64,000 nt of DNA, taken from positions 186,001 to 250,000 of the forward strand of contig OX637629.1 of the NCBI GenBank assembly GCA_951802195.1. Direction: 5' to 3'. Numbering within the stretch: position 1 is the stretch's first letter; each line of letters starts with the position of its first letter. Shown in pieces: positions 24,139 to 35,856 of this stretch. Source of the stretch: Tausonia pullulans (taxonomy: Eukaryota > Basidiomycota > Tremellomycetes > Cystofilobasidiales > Mrakiaceae). Under the pieces are notes generated by a model. That model had not been told where the DNA came from. It made no database searches and saw nothing but the letters and a program-made list of their open reading frames with translations. A program made the position numbers and the translations under genes.

Positions 24139-25355
24139 ATGGTCTCTGATACGCATACGGTCTGCCGCTCCATAGACTCGGACCTCGAAGAGCTCAACCC
24201 GAGGCTCTTCATCACCTGGGCCACTCTCCGCCAGACGTTCACCAGCTTGACGGCCCTCTCAATGGCCAACGAGCTCGACAACACCCTCGTCCCCCCGACA
24301 CCTCACCTCAGCATGAAGGAGATTCTAGCTGCCCACATCCAGGTACGTCTTGGTCGGATAGACCAGCGGAGTGAAGGCGAAGCAGGGCGACGTGCGCAAG
24401 CACGTGTACCCCCGCCCGCTCGCTCTGCTAGCAGTCCCGCACATGTAAGCATATAGCTCACCCGCCCTTCTTACTCCGCAGGTCCACCTGCTCTTCTCGC
24501 CTGACCAGCAGGAGACCTGGACGCTTCTAGAGCGCAAGTTTCCGCGGGCAACCGAGAAGGAGTTCAACGCGGCCGTCGCCGCCCTCGAAATGGATGTGAG
24601 TCCAACGCGCCTCGCTCTTCATCTTGCTGGGCCGTGTCCTTCGACGTGACGCCCCTCTCTTCACACGTTCGCTTGGGACAAACTGACAAAGCTTTTCGCG
24701 TCTACTCCTTCCTCCAGGACGTTATCAGCATCGACCCCCACCCTCACTTTCCCTCCGAGTATCTCATCAAGATTGACTATCCTCCAGAAATGGCCCGGCC
24801 CGAACCCCTCCCCTTCCCGGGTGTGTATCTCCCGCCTGACATTTCTGCCCCCTCTTGCACATGATCTCCTGACGCGGTGCCGTTTGCTCCATTCTTTCAG
24901 GCTTCCACTACCCGATTCTCGATACTCCACTCGGCACCGGCGTCGGCACCGGCTCCGAGCAGTCCTCCTCTACAGTTTCCGAGACGCAGACCCCTGCTAA
25001 GATGGTGCATTTCCTTCCTGGCTCCTCGCACCGGTCCTCCTCGACCAAGCGGACACGGAGATCCTCGTCAGGCACAGCTGCCTTGGCGCCTGTGGAGGAT
25101 ATCGTCAAGGGGCTGTGGAGCCATACACCTCCACGACTGAGGGACGCCCTCAGGGAGGCGGACAATGAGGAGGACGAGGACCACCAAGCCGACGTCGGCG
25201 TCGAAGGAGACGACGACGAGGCGTCAAAGGTCGCCAAGAACGACATCTTTGCAAAAAACGCTGTGGCTGTCGCTGATATGACAGACGGAAGAGAGCTTGG
25301 ACTGAGACTCCATTTGGGTGGAAAGGAGGGCGGCGGTGGCACGGTCGTCGCTTGA
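24139..25355 (+). CDS. Unrecognised protein, four exons
   Basis: The start MVSDTHTVCRSIDSDLEEL is at 24139 and the stop TGA at 25353-25355, giving about 290 residues. Splicing joins EILAAHIQ to VHLLFSPDQQETWTLLERK, then AAVAALEMD to DVISIDPHPHFPSEYLIKI, then PEPLPFP to GFHYPILDTPLGTG. Each join uses a normal GT-AG intron and keeps the frame. The first half looks folded (mixed helix and strand). The second half has a Ser/Thr-rich basic linker (SSHRSSSTKRTRRSSSGT), an acidic stretch (EADNEEDEDHQADVGVEG) and a Gly-rich end. There is no signal peptide or membrane segment. I do not recognise the family. The exon structure and composition make it very likely a real gene. Confidence 0.7.
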
Positions 25356-26097
25356 TCGCTCCTGCCTCCCTACCTCTTTCTCTCCCTTTGCTCCCTGCCT
25401 CTGCCTTTCTGTTCATACTCTTCTCCTTATGCCTCCTCTACTGTATGTTCTTGCCCTTCCTACCACTTCCCACCACACCACCTTACCCCCCTCCCCTCCC
25501 TTCCCACGCACAGAGACCTTCAACGGTCCTTTTCATCATCCCCTATCTTGCATCTTGCCCTCGTCCGCAAGCTCTCTAACCCCCCCCCACCCCCCTCCTC
25601 TCTCTCCCCTCATCCTAGAAGACTTATACGCACCTCACGACCCCCATCTCCTTGCCCTGCCTGCCTTTTCGTTTCTTCCTTCTTTCCTTTCTTCCGATCA
25701 TACGTACCCCCTCGGCTGGCCCCTATTTTCCGTTGGGACCTATCCCTCCTTCGTTGTATCTTATGTTTTCGCGCCTTCTGATAGACGTATGGGTGAGGAA
25801 AGGGGAAGCCCATGGTGAATCCCGGTCCCGTGTACAAAGAATGTGTAGAGGAGAAGGTAAGAGAAAGAAAAAGGAGAGTTGAAGGAGGAGAGCAGAGGGA
25901 AACAAGAACACCAGGAACGCATCCCACGCCTACCTCCACCCCCAGCACGACCAAAACACTCCCCACCGACACACCAAGACGCTACTACCAGCAGATGAGG
26001 GAGCGAGGGGCCGTCATTTGACGAAGCCGAGGCTTGATTTGTAGGCCAGAGTTGGGTGTGACAGGTGCTCACGGTTTACATCTCTTCCGCCTTGGAG
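25356..26097. other. 3' flank and intergenic, pyrimidine-rich
   Basis: The first 400 bp is C/T-rich on the plus strand and looks like 3' UTR. Nothing else is recognisable before the tRNA. Confidence 0.4.
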
Positions 26098-26171
26098 GGC
26101 CGACTGGCAAAATTGGTTATCGCGTCTGACTACGAATCAGGAGATTGTGGGTTCAAGTCCCACGTTGGTCT
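26098..26171 (+). tRNA. tRNA-Arg(ACG), copy C
   Basis: This is a 74-nt tRNA identical to copy A, on the plus strand. The anticodon is ACG in loop CTACGAA, and the A-box and B-box are intact. Confidence 0.92.
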
Positions 26172-26371
26172 AAGATTTTTTGTCCCCGGGGCGTTGGCAG
26201 TGGTGTATTGTGAAGGTAGGTGTACTGGCGACCGGCGTCGACGGACGACGAGTGGCATCCCCTACGCCGGCTTGGCGCGCTCATTCCGGGGAGAACGTTG
26301 TTCGTTGTTCGGCTGATGCAAGCTTCTCGGTCACTGGTGTCTCTCATTCACCAGTACCGTCCGTCCCTCTC
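26172..26371 (+). repeat. Downstream flank of tRNA unit, copy C
   Basis: About 200 bp downstream of this tRNA match the downstream flanks of copies A and B, through GAGTGGCATC, CATTCCGGGGAGAACG, CTGATGCAAGCTTCTC, CTCTCATTCACC and CCGTCCCTCTC. The flank upstream of the tRNA shows no clear similarity to A or B. The shared part is thus tRNA plus 3' flank. Confidence 0.75.
26176..26181 (+). terminator. RNA polymerase III oligo-T stop of tRNA copy C
   Basis: Six T residues begin 4 nt after the tRNA 3' end. Confidence 0.65.
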
Positions 26372-27061
26372 GTAGTCATCAACCGAAGGCGCCCCAGTCC
26401 GGGGCGCCTCGCCGTTTGATCTGGCTTTGGCGACGTCTGTCTGTCCTCGTCGCGCATCTTCTCCGGCGCGATCTGCCTTGAAGTTACATTCGACCTCTCC
26501 GGCCGAGGGCACGTTGGCAAGCCCGACCACAGGGGTTCGCTGTCGAGAAGCGTGAGGGTTTGCATCCTGCGCACCAGGTTCTGCAACGAAGCAAGAGAGG
26601 ACGCGGATTACATGCTCATCCTGACCCATCCCAGCCTCAGCCTTCAATCTAGACGCCTGAGAGCCCGCGAGGACAAGCACCGTCAGTCGAAAATATCTGG
26701 GTTCGACTGAAGAGGACTGTATGCGTACCATCCAGGGGACGGTCCGAAAGGCACAGTGTGCCACCTGCCTGAGCCGGGCATCCGAGGTTCCGGTGGTACG
26801 AATGGCTGCTACACGTCGATGGCCGTAACGAGAAGCGGAATATGATGAGCCAAGCCCGCCGGTCGCCTGTCTTTCGACCAAGAGACCAATGTTCCTGTCG
26901 AGGTGTTGTCCGCCTGCCCAGCCCGTCCGTTGCTGCGGAAAAGGAGGGATATCGCACAGCGTCCAAACGGAGTTCTGCTCAAGAGGCCGGGGCCTGAAGC
27001 GTGAGCGGGAAGGAGAGCGGCGTGGGCCCAGAGAAGTACGGCTGCGCGAGGTCAAGCGGGG
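26372..27061. other. No supported gene; 3' flank of the F-box-like gene
   Basis: A 235-codon minus frame crosses most of this stretch, but its composition is Arg-rich and it has no domain, so I treat it as chance. The F-box-like gene's 3' UTR should lie at the right end. Confidence 0.4.
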
Positions 27062-28243
27062 TCATGTAGAAGAGGGCGTGAAGCTGTCGCTCAGTGCTTG
27101 ATGAAAGAGAACGTCCCTGTCAGAATCATCGAAGAAAGGGCACCAAGATACAAAGACGTACAGCGGCGGGATGTCCAGAACTTCCTCCTCTGGAGAGACA
27201 GACTCATGTGATCTCGCAGGCTCGTCAAAGACGAGCCGACTTCTCGGGTCCCGGACGTTGTTGAACGAGCGCTCCACCTCAACCTGCAAGCGATCCCTCA
27301 GCTTGCTTCCCAGCCCACTGACGATGACTTTCCCCGACAAGCCGCCGAGGAGGGCAGACCGAACGAGGAGTACGCGTCGATCCCACGGGTTGAGAGTGAG
27401 AGCGCCGTCGCCGTTAGGCGTGGCGGGTGGACGTAGCGCGCCGAAAAGGAGGACGACCTCCTGGACGCATCGCGAGGCGGAGGGGAGATCGGCACTGAGA
27501 AGAAGGTTCGGCCGTGGAGGTTGAGTGGGGTGCGTTTGAGGAGAGTGGAGAAAGGTCCGGTCGAACGTGATCTGAAAGGACGTCGAAGACGTTGAGGCGA
27601 TGGCGCGCCGAACGAGGGCGGCGAGTTGACGCGTCTCAGGAAAGACGAGATGATGTTCCGATGCCGAAGGCGCGAGCCGGCGGGGAGGCTGGAAGGCAAG
27701 CTCCCCCGTTGGCGAGAGATGGGAGGTGAAGAACCGTTCGCCGAGCTCTAGGACAGAGAGCAGCGACGAGGGCGAGTCAACGCCGAGTCGGAGCGCGACA
27801 AGCGCAGGGAAGAAAGACGCCGTAGTCGCCCTTCCTTCGCCAATGGTATCATTGGATGCTACTCTCGCTACCTCTTCCTCTCGCTTGTCAAGGAGCCGGC
27901 GGAGCGTGGCAACCTCGAGACGCGTCCAGGGTGCGCCGGATGAGTCGATCTCGAGCACCTTGACGCGTGCGAGCGCGGCTTTGTTTCCTCCGAGGAGCGC
28001 AAGGATGTGCTGCGGTTCGCTAAGGACGACAGTGTGGAAGAAAATGGGCATGTAACATGCACACCAGGTAGAGTCGACCAGGAGTGGAGACGTGTCCCGG
28101 AGAGGAATGAAGCGGAGGATAGCGTGGAGCAGCTCGGGTATAGCGAGGACCCGCGCGACGGCCGAGGGAGGTGTGGACTGGACTGGCATTTGCTGGAAGG
28201 AGACGAACAGGGAGGCGAGGATTTGGGAGAGAACGGCGCCCAT
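27062..28243 (-). CDS. F-box-like protein, single exon
   Basis: One uninterrupted frame of 393 codons runs from MGAVLSQILASLFVSFQQ at 28243 to TGA at 27062-27064. A second Met (MPVQSTPPSAVARV) 18 residues in is an alternative start. Residues 28-75 (VLAIPELLHAILRFIPLRD, CACYMPIFFHTVVL) have the F-box pattern of Leu-Pro-x-Glu-Leu-Leu followed by a Trp/Cys-rich helix and a buried hydrophobic stretch. In this family the F-box binds Skp1 and the rest recruits a substrate for ubiquitination. The C-terminal part is Leu/Arg-rich with no repeat I can name. The lack of introns is unusual beside the intron-dense neighbours. Confidence 0.7.
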   Translation of the reverse strand: MGAVLSQILASLFVSFQQMPVQSTPPSAVARVLAIPELLHAILRFIPLRDTSPLLVDSTWCACYMPIFFHTVVLSEPQHILALLGGNKAALARVKVLEIDSSGAPWTRLEVATLRRLLDKREEEVARVASNDTIGEGRATTASFFPALVALRLGVDSPSSLLSVLELGERFFTSHLSPTGELAFQPPRRLAPSASEHHLVFPETRQLAALVRRAIASTSSTSFQITFDRTFLHSPQTHPTQPPRPNLLLSADLPSASRCVQEVVLLFGALRPPATPNGDGALTLNPWDRRVLLVRSALLGGLSGKVIVSGLGSKLRDRLQVEVERSFNNVRDPRSRLVFDEPARSHESVSPEEEVLDIPPLYVFVSWCPFFDDSDRDVLFHQALSDSFTPSST

Positions 28244-29519
28244 CGCCGAGTTTGGTGGGAGTTGAAGAGGACAATGAGAGAATAGTAGAAGGACCCCAAG
28301 AGTTTCGGGGAAGAGCGTCTGGACTGCTTGAACAGGATGTTGTGACCCTTAACCACCAGCACGCCCACATACCCTCGCTATCATGTCTGGCCTTCGGTAG
28401 GCGGTGAATCGTCCTGGACCATGTATGCGCATCCGAATCGCCTTACGGGTCTGCCGTAGGCTCATCGCTTTGATCTAGTTGCTGCGCGGCCCTCTTACCC
28501 CCAGCTCGGCCCTGGGCCTCACACCAATTGAGAGCCTCACCTAATCTACCCTGAGGACGGCCCATATCCTTCAGGTCTTGAATTGTGCCTCAGCCTCTCC
28601 GCTAGACCTTAATGCCATCGAGGACCTGGAGCTGCCACTCTCCATTCCGGCCCAAAATTCGTTTCATGGCCAATGGCCGTCAGGCTTCTATCTTCTAGCA
28701 GTCTCAAAGGTCCTGCGTCTTTTGGTCCATAGGGCCCGGGCTTATATGGCAGTACCGCTGGCGGAAACCTTCGCAGGGGGAGGGCGGACGGCAACGAGTT
28801 GGGACACGAGACAAGGATGACCAGCTCGACTCCGCGTCGTTGTCGTCCAACGAAGTTTATGGGCCGATGTACTTCTACTCAGAGGACCCAGACAGAACAG
28901 CATACCGTACTAACAACAGCTTGAGCAAGGCTTCAGTCCACACTCCTTCTCTCTCCCCTTCTCCGGACGGCCGCCATTACACCCCTCACTTCCCTTCGTC
29001 TTGCCTCCATCGCATGTCCGCCTAATTCTTCGTGGACCTGCCTGTTCACCGACACACTTGCCTTTAAACTTTCGTCGTCGGACCCGCCATTCAGGGAAGT
29101 GCATCCCTCCTGGTCAGTAATAACTGTCCCCTCCCAGGCGAGACTTTGCGGCTACGAGCGCAGCCTCCCCGTCCCCATTCACCATTTCCTTGTCTTGTAC
29201 TCGATTATTTCTCTTCAAAATAGCCCTCAATCACCGACATTGGAACGAGATTGGGTCATCTGGCAGTTATCCGCCGGTCGCCATTTATTTGGCTCTGCTG
29301 ACGAGGTGGGGGCCGGCATGAGGACGTCGAGCCGAGAGGCGATCAGTACCAGCTCTTGCAATCCTTACTCGTTTGCTCTCGGTGGGCTTCCGCGGGGCAC
29401 ATCGGCGGGCCAAAGAGACAATAGGGGAGAAGCAAGGGAGCTCATTCCGTTCTCAAGCTCGTCAAACGAATCCCGGAAGTCAAGCTTGACCAATACACGC
29501 GTCATTCATCTGCCTCCTC
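28244..29519. other. No supported gene; F-box promoter and possible remains of the helicase 5' part
   Basis: This stretch lies upstream of the F-box gene and of the eroded helicase. I looked for a GxGKT nucleotide-binding motif that would complete the helicase and found none. A phrase, DEVGAGM, near 29300 could be a worn DEAG/DEAA motif but is too weak to call. Confidence 0.35.
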
Positions 29520-30941
29520 CAGGTCGAGCTCTATGTCCTTGTGTAAGTGAATGCGATATGACGAGGTGATGCTGGTCATCCATTGACTTGAGCTTTTGAC
29601 CGACCCAGCTATCTCCGAGAACTTCTGTGCTCTCTGCCAGCATCTCTCCCCTTGAGCGTCTGTTTCAGCGCCCGATGTACTGACAGGAGACGCATCGCAC
29701 TTGTCCAAGTTCGTCAAGGTGCGAACTCATCTCCACCCCTCACCCTTGCCTCAGCTGCCCCTTTTGTCTGTAGAACTACCGAAATCATCCGTAAGCCCAT
29801 CGTTTGCGGTGGCTGACTAATGACAATGTAAATTGAATAATGCCCTCCGCATGGCACTCTCGAGGCTCTTCTACAGCGACCGTATTGAAGTATCCGCCTC
29901 AAATGGCCTCGTCGCCTGGTCGGGTCTTCCAAACTCCTCCATCCCTGTCGTTTTCCTTCATGTTGTGGGCGAGGAGGGTAGGATCTCTCGGAGACGTCCT
30001 GCTGGGCGTCCGTCTTTTCCAATCCTCCACTAGTTTCTGATCCCTGCGTACTCAAAGGTACAACGACATCGAATTTGCCACCGGCGTGGTCCTCATCCAA
30101 TCCCTCGTCCATCCATCCTCCGCCCCCGCCTTCTCCCTCCCCCCAAACTTCGCCTCACAGAGAACAGCGTTTTCGTTCCCTTCCAGTCCCAAATTTGGAA
30201 ACCCGTGTGACCCTCTGACGCGTCCCTTTGAGTGGTTGATGTAGGCAGCGCGGAGGATTATGAGGGGAGGGAGGCGAGGTTTGTGTTGTATAGCACGGCG
30301 AGGCCGAGGAGTAGGTCCTTGAAGGCTAATAAGACGGGGGGGGGGTAGGCCATGTTCGGAGCAGAAAAGGTACATCTGATCCCTCCATTTTTTGTCAAGC
30401 CAGTATCTGGCACTGCGGCGAAAAAGATCCAACAGCACCTCTCATCCGGGCGCACGAGCATGTCGTCATCGTCGTCGGTGGACACACCGAGCTTCTAGCA
30501 TCCGATGACTCCTTCAGGGGAGTGCTCATCTCGTTCGCTGAGAGCAACGGACTGTACGTGGTTGTTTGTTCCTTGCATTCGACCGCAAATGTCTGCTGAA
30601 CTTGTGCCTCTCCAGCCTCATGAGGACGCCCGCCCATCTCCCCAAGTGCAAATCACTTTGTCGCCAAGCTTGAGTGCGCTTACTATCCCATCTGTCTAGC
30701 CCTTCTCCACCGGCTGACGATTCCCTCTATCGACAGGCCCGTCCTGCTACGCAACACCCTCGTGACACCCTCTCACGTTGCCCCCCAACAGCAGCCCCGA
30801 TGGCCCAGCCCTTCCGGAGACGGCGAGTCCGACGGCGATGGGGAAGACGACGATGACGAAGACGACGCGGGATTCGCCAGGTCCAACGGCTCCATCGCAA
30901 GGGAGCCGCTCCAGGAGCAACAGGGTCGGGGGAGGACATGA
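29520..30941 (+). pseudogene. Eroded MOV10/SDE3-like SF1 RNA helicase, C-terminal part
   Basis: Scattered exon-like pieces on the plus strand match the C-terminal half of MOV10/SDE3 helicases. They are DASHLSKFVK (29669-29718), NYRNHP (29774-29790, motif IV region), ALSRLFYSDRIEVSASNG, WYNDIEFATGVVLIQSL-like sequence after 30057, and HVVIVVGGHTELLASDD followed by GVLISFAESNGLYV near 30460-30550. An acidic tail, DGEDDDDEDDAGFA, ends at TGA 30939-30941. Intact family members bind ATP through GxGKT and DEAG motifs; neither is recognisable upstream. The motif VI position reads APLIRAHEH instead of the usual VALTRAR. After NYRNHP there is a good donor and branch site (CTGACTAATGAC) but no AG for about 40 nt, and not all joins keep frame. 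It is therefore probably a decaying host gene; a divergent working gene is less likely. Confidence 0.5.
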
Positions 30942-31034
30942 AATGGATTGGAACAAGGTTGGGATACACCGATACAAGGACAGCAGCTCAGCAAAAAAAA
31001 AAAACATTTCCCTTCTTTTTAAATTCGAGACCTT

Positions 31035-32422
31035 TCAGAGCTTCTCTCCCTTGACGAGCTTGGCAAAAATCTAAGAAGGGACGTAGGTAGGTCAGAATTG
31101 GCCGCCTCGTCGGGTTTAACCAAAGACTCACGCCCGCAAACGTATCAACCTCCTGGGCGCCCGAGATTCCATATTTGCCGTCGACAACGGTGAAGGGGAC
31201 TCCACTGATGCCCTGGGGTAGATTGAATGAGATGAAGAATCAGCAAGACGACGACTTGGAACGAACTGCGCAAAACAACGTACGAGCGACTGGGCCTTGG
31301 CGTACGCGCTCTGGAGTTCCGGGAGGAGTTCCGACGATGTGAGGAAGTTCTTGGCCTGGGTGTACATGAGGAGTGAATTAGTATTGGGAAAAAGGAGGTG
31401 AGGAGGAATGGGAGGAAAGAGGAGCTGACTTCATCCTCGGACGGGAAGACTCCGGCGTCGACCGCCGAGGACGCGAGGAACGCGTGGTCGCCGATGTCCT
31501 TCTCCTCCTCAAAGTAGCCCTGATGAATTTGGTTGTTTGTGTTAGTCTCTGCTCGAACCAAGGGAGAGAGGGAAGGAGGAGGGGCCTCACCTTGAAGAGC
31601 TTCTCGAGGAGAGCCAGCTGGCGGGCCTCACCGCCCTGCTTGTACGCGAGCGTAAGGAGCCGGTGAGCGTCGTGCGTCTGCCGAACGACACCACCGTATG
31701 AGCTACAAGAGAGACGCGACGAGGTCAGTCAAGCTTGCATAGAAGAGGATGGGGGCAAAGAGAGGGGTGGAAACGCACAAGTTGATGGGGGGCTCAACCT
31801 CCTTGCCCCGTTGAATCATCGCCGTCTCCATTGCCTTGACGCGCTCGGCGCCGCCAAACTTGGCGATATATCTGGATAATTCAACCCTGTAAGAGAAGGA
31901 CGGAGACAAGAAAGAGGCCATCCGCCAGAACCCACCTCTCACGCTTGTTGGTCGGTTTGTCATCGAGCGTCGGGTCAAGGAGGAACGGCTCGAACTTGAT
32001 CTGGAATTCGACGTCCGGATGGGTCTCCTTCGTCTTCTTGATGGCGGACTGGATCTTGCGGAGGCCGCTGAAGGGGAGCAATGTCAGGCGAATTGCAAAA
32101 TGACGTGGCAGGGCTAGCTATCGCCTCTGGGACTAACAGGCTGTGACAGGACAAGGCGTGAACGACCGGTTCGTCAGCGCCTCCTTCTCGGCGGGCGAAC
32201 AAGTGGCCGGGTAGGGAAGAAGCGACATACTAGCAGAAGGGGCAGATGGCACTGAAAGAAGCATAGGCGAGGGTCAGACGAAGCAAACGGAGAGGAACAC
32301 AGAGGCCAAACCCACTCCGAAGTGATGTCAAGCTTGATGACCTTGCTGGCCTGGTCGCCCGCGTTGGCGGGGGCGAGCGGGGAGCGATGCTCGGGGACGG
32401 TGGAGGCAGCGGTGTTCGCCAT
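31035..32422 (-). CDS. DsbA/FrnE-like thioredoxin-fold oxidoreductase
   Basis: The start MANTAASTVPEHRSPLAP is at 32422 and the stop TGA at 31035-31037, with about eight exons and 250-260 residues. The catalytic motif CPFC is on its own 21-nt exon (32231-32251). It joins KLDITS to give SDAICPFCYGLRKIQSAI, the DsbA-family 'SD-x-x-CPWCY' pattern. The helical insertion follows: FEPFLLDPTLDD, RYIAKFGGAERVKAME, and YGGVVRQTHDAHRLLTLAYK. The closing thioredoxin fold has the cis-proline motif GISGVPFTVVDGKYGISGAQ, and the end is FAKLVKGEKL. No signal peptide is seen, so it is probably cytosolic like other fungal FrnE-type proteins, which reduce or isomerise disulfides or act like kappa-class glutathione transferases. 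Substrate unknown. Confidence 0.88.
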
Positions 32423-32836
32423 GGTGCGTCTGCCAAGAGAGAAAGACTGGGGAGTAGCGAAGATGCGGCGGGCGGCGAAGAGGGCGGATATGTTGGCGAG
32501 CGAGTGAGAGGGACTGGTGGTTTGGGGTCAAGGAAAGAAGGGCGAGCGAGGAAAGACGTGCCTTCACGTCATCAGTCAGCGACCGGGGCCCCAAAGGCGA
32601 CGGCCTCCACCGAATCGGGTTCTCAGGCCTTCGTTTGCCCAGAAGGGACGCCCACCCGATTGTAAGCCAGAAACAGCTTACTGTGTCCGGCTCAATCGGT
32701 CAGTAACCCTCTCTCCCAGGGTTCGGCAAGCTCATTCCGCTGGGACACTCAAGACCTGACAGCATGCCAGCGGCCAATAACAGCGCTCTTTCTATCACTG
32801 GCGTCGCGGAAGTGCATATATGCGAAACTAACTCTC
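32423..32836. promoter_or_regulatory. Intergenic promoter region of the DsbA-like gene
   Basis: These 414 bp lie between the 3' end of DPM1 and the start of the DsbA-like gene (same strand), so they must hold one 3' UTR and one promoter. No specific site is recognised. Confidence 0.4.
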
Positions 32837-34287
<1,451 letters not shown>

Positions 34288-35856
34288 GGGGGTCTAGAAA
34301 GGGTAAGAGATGGTGCTTGTCGGATGGGAAGGCAGGCAAAGGTCTGGAGCCCGGTAGGGACGCTCGGGGCTTGTGACTTCAGGTCCGACCCTGGGCCACC
34401 TTGACGACAGACAGCGCCAGCCCTCTTTCGGTCTTTCGTCGAGGACACTCTGCGAGCAAACCAATGCAGCATTTGACATGACTCCCTTAAACTAGCGTCT
34501 CAAAACAGGAGCTCCGGAAAAGTAGCTGAATCTTAATGCTTCCGCAACGCTCGCACCTGGCCTGGCCGCGCAGAACGCTTCGGCCATCACAAAGTCCGGT
34601 CAAGTCGTCGCGCAGGTAACGAATTGACTTTGAGAGTAGATACGACAACCCTGAAGCTCTTGCAAGCAAGAGTGCATGCTCGTCCCATCCTGAGCCAAAA
34701 TGGTCATCCGTCATTCCTAATGGGCCACAACCTCTCCCCTACTCTCGCATTCTTGAAATCCACCGAGGCGCTTGCAGCTTCGCCGTCCCCACGCGATGGG
34801 TCCTCCGAAGTACAAAACAACCGGGAAGAAGAGAAGTGATGCGAGTTTTTGCGGAGACAGGATCGGCCCTTATGTAAGGGTGATGGCCGCCTTGACTCGG
34901 GTCTGAGAGGACGGAGGGATCCCGGTGATGAGAGAGTAGGATCAGTCATAGGGTCGTTTACTATCGGATAGATTCTCGTCCCGCGGAACGAGCGCTCTGT
35001 TATTGACGACAGAGGGTGAAAAGGAGGGGAAACGAGAATCGAAAGAATGAGACATCTGGTCTTCCGAGCCCTAGAGAGAAAGATAAACGATAAGATAGGA
35101 TCCTTGAGGGGCAAGAAGACATGCAAGCGATGATCTCCAGTCAAGTGGATACGTAATCTGCTCCTCGCAGCCCAGGAATGTGATAGAGATGATTGATCTG
35201 GACCTGGTCGGTCATTCAACTATACCTCTTACGACCGAGAGCTGATAGGAAAGACTGCGACAGATGGTGGGATACCTTGGCATGTCGGTGAGCTGCAATG
35301 CTTTGTTCTATGTTGGCCTTGCGAAGAAGACCTGCGAGAGTTACACATCAGACACCCATCCACTATCATGAGGCGCGCTGAAGCGTGTCAGTTGGGACTC
35401 GTCGGTACACTGAAATAGGCAAACTTGAGCAGCCTCTCTCCTTTTTCTCATATCCGTTTCGCTCACAGTGTAGTTTGAAGGATGGATTGGTGACGAGACA
35501 GGAAGAAAGCGTCGTCAGGTGGAGAGATTTTTAGTTTTTTTGAGAACAAATGAGGGGAACAGGGAACAGGGGCGGAGAAGAGGAGAGAAGAGCATTGCTG
35601 TTGGAGAACAAAGACAAGTAAGGGGACGACAACCTCGAACTTGCCGGTGAGCTCCTAGAGCCTGCCTCCATCGGACTTTAGAAATCGAGATAGGCATCGA
35701 TACACTGAGTTGGGAGACGCGGTTCGCAAAGAGATTGTGGGGTCTGTCAATAATATGGGAAATTATAGACCAGGTGGATAGGAGGATAAGAGGCGTGGAA
35801 GAAGAGCTAGGAACTGTATGGTTGAGAACGAAGGAAAAAGGAACAAGGATCAAAAG
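34288..35856. other. No supported gene; DPM1 promoter and transporter 3' flank
   Basis: About 1.57 kb with no recognisable domain on either strand. The right part is AT-richer, consistent with the transporter's 3' UTR. Confidence 0.45.

Noticed and set aside
26348-27055. 235-codon minus frame downstream of the F-box-like gene
   Set aside because: Arg- and Ser-rich composition with no domain or splice logic, overlapping other open frames; typical of chance in GC-rich DNA.
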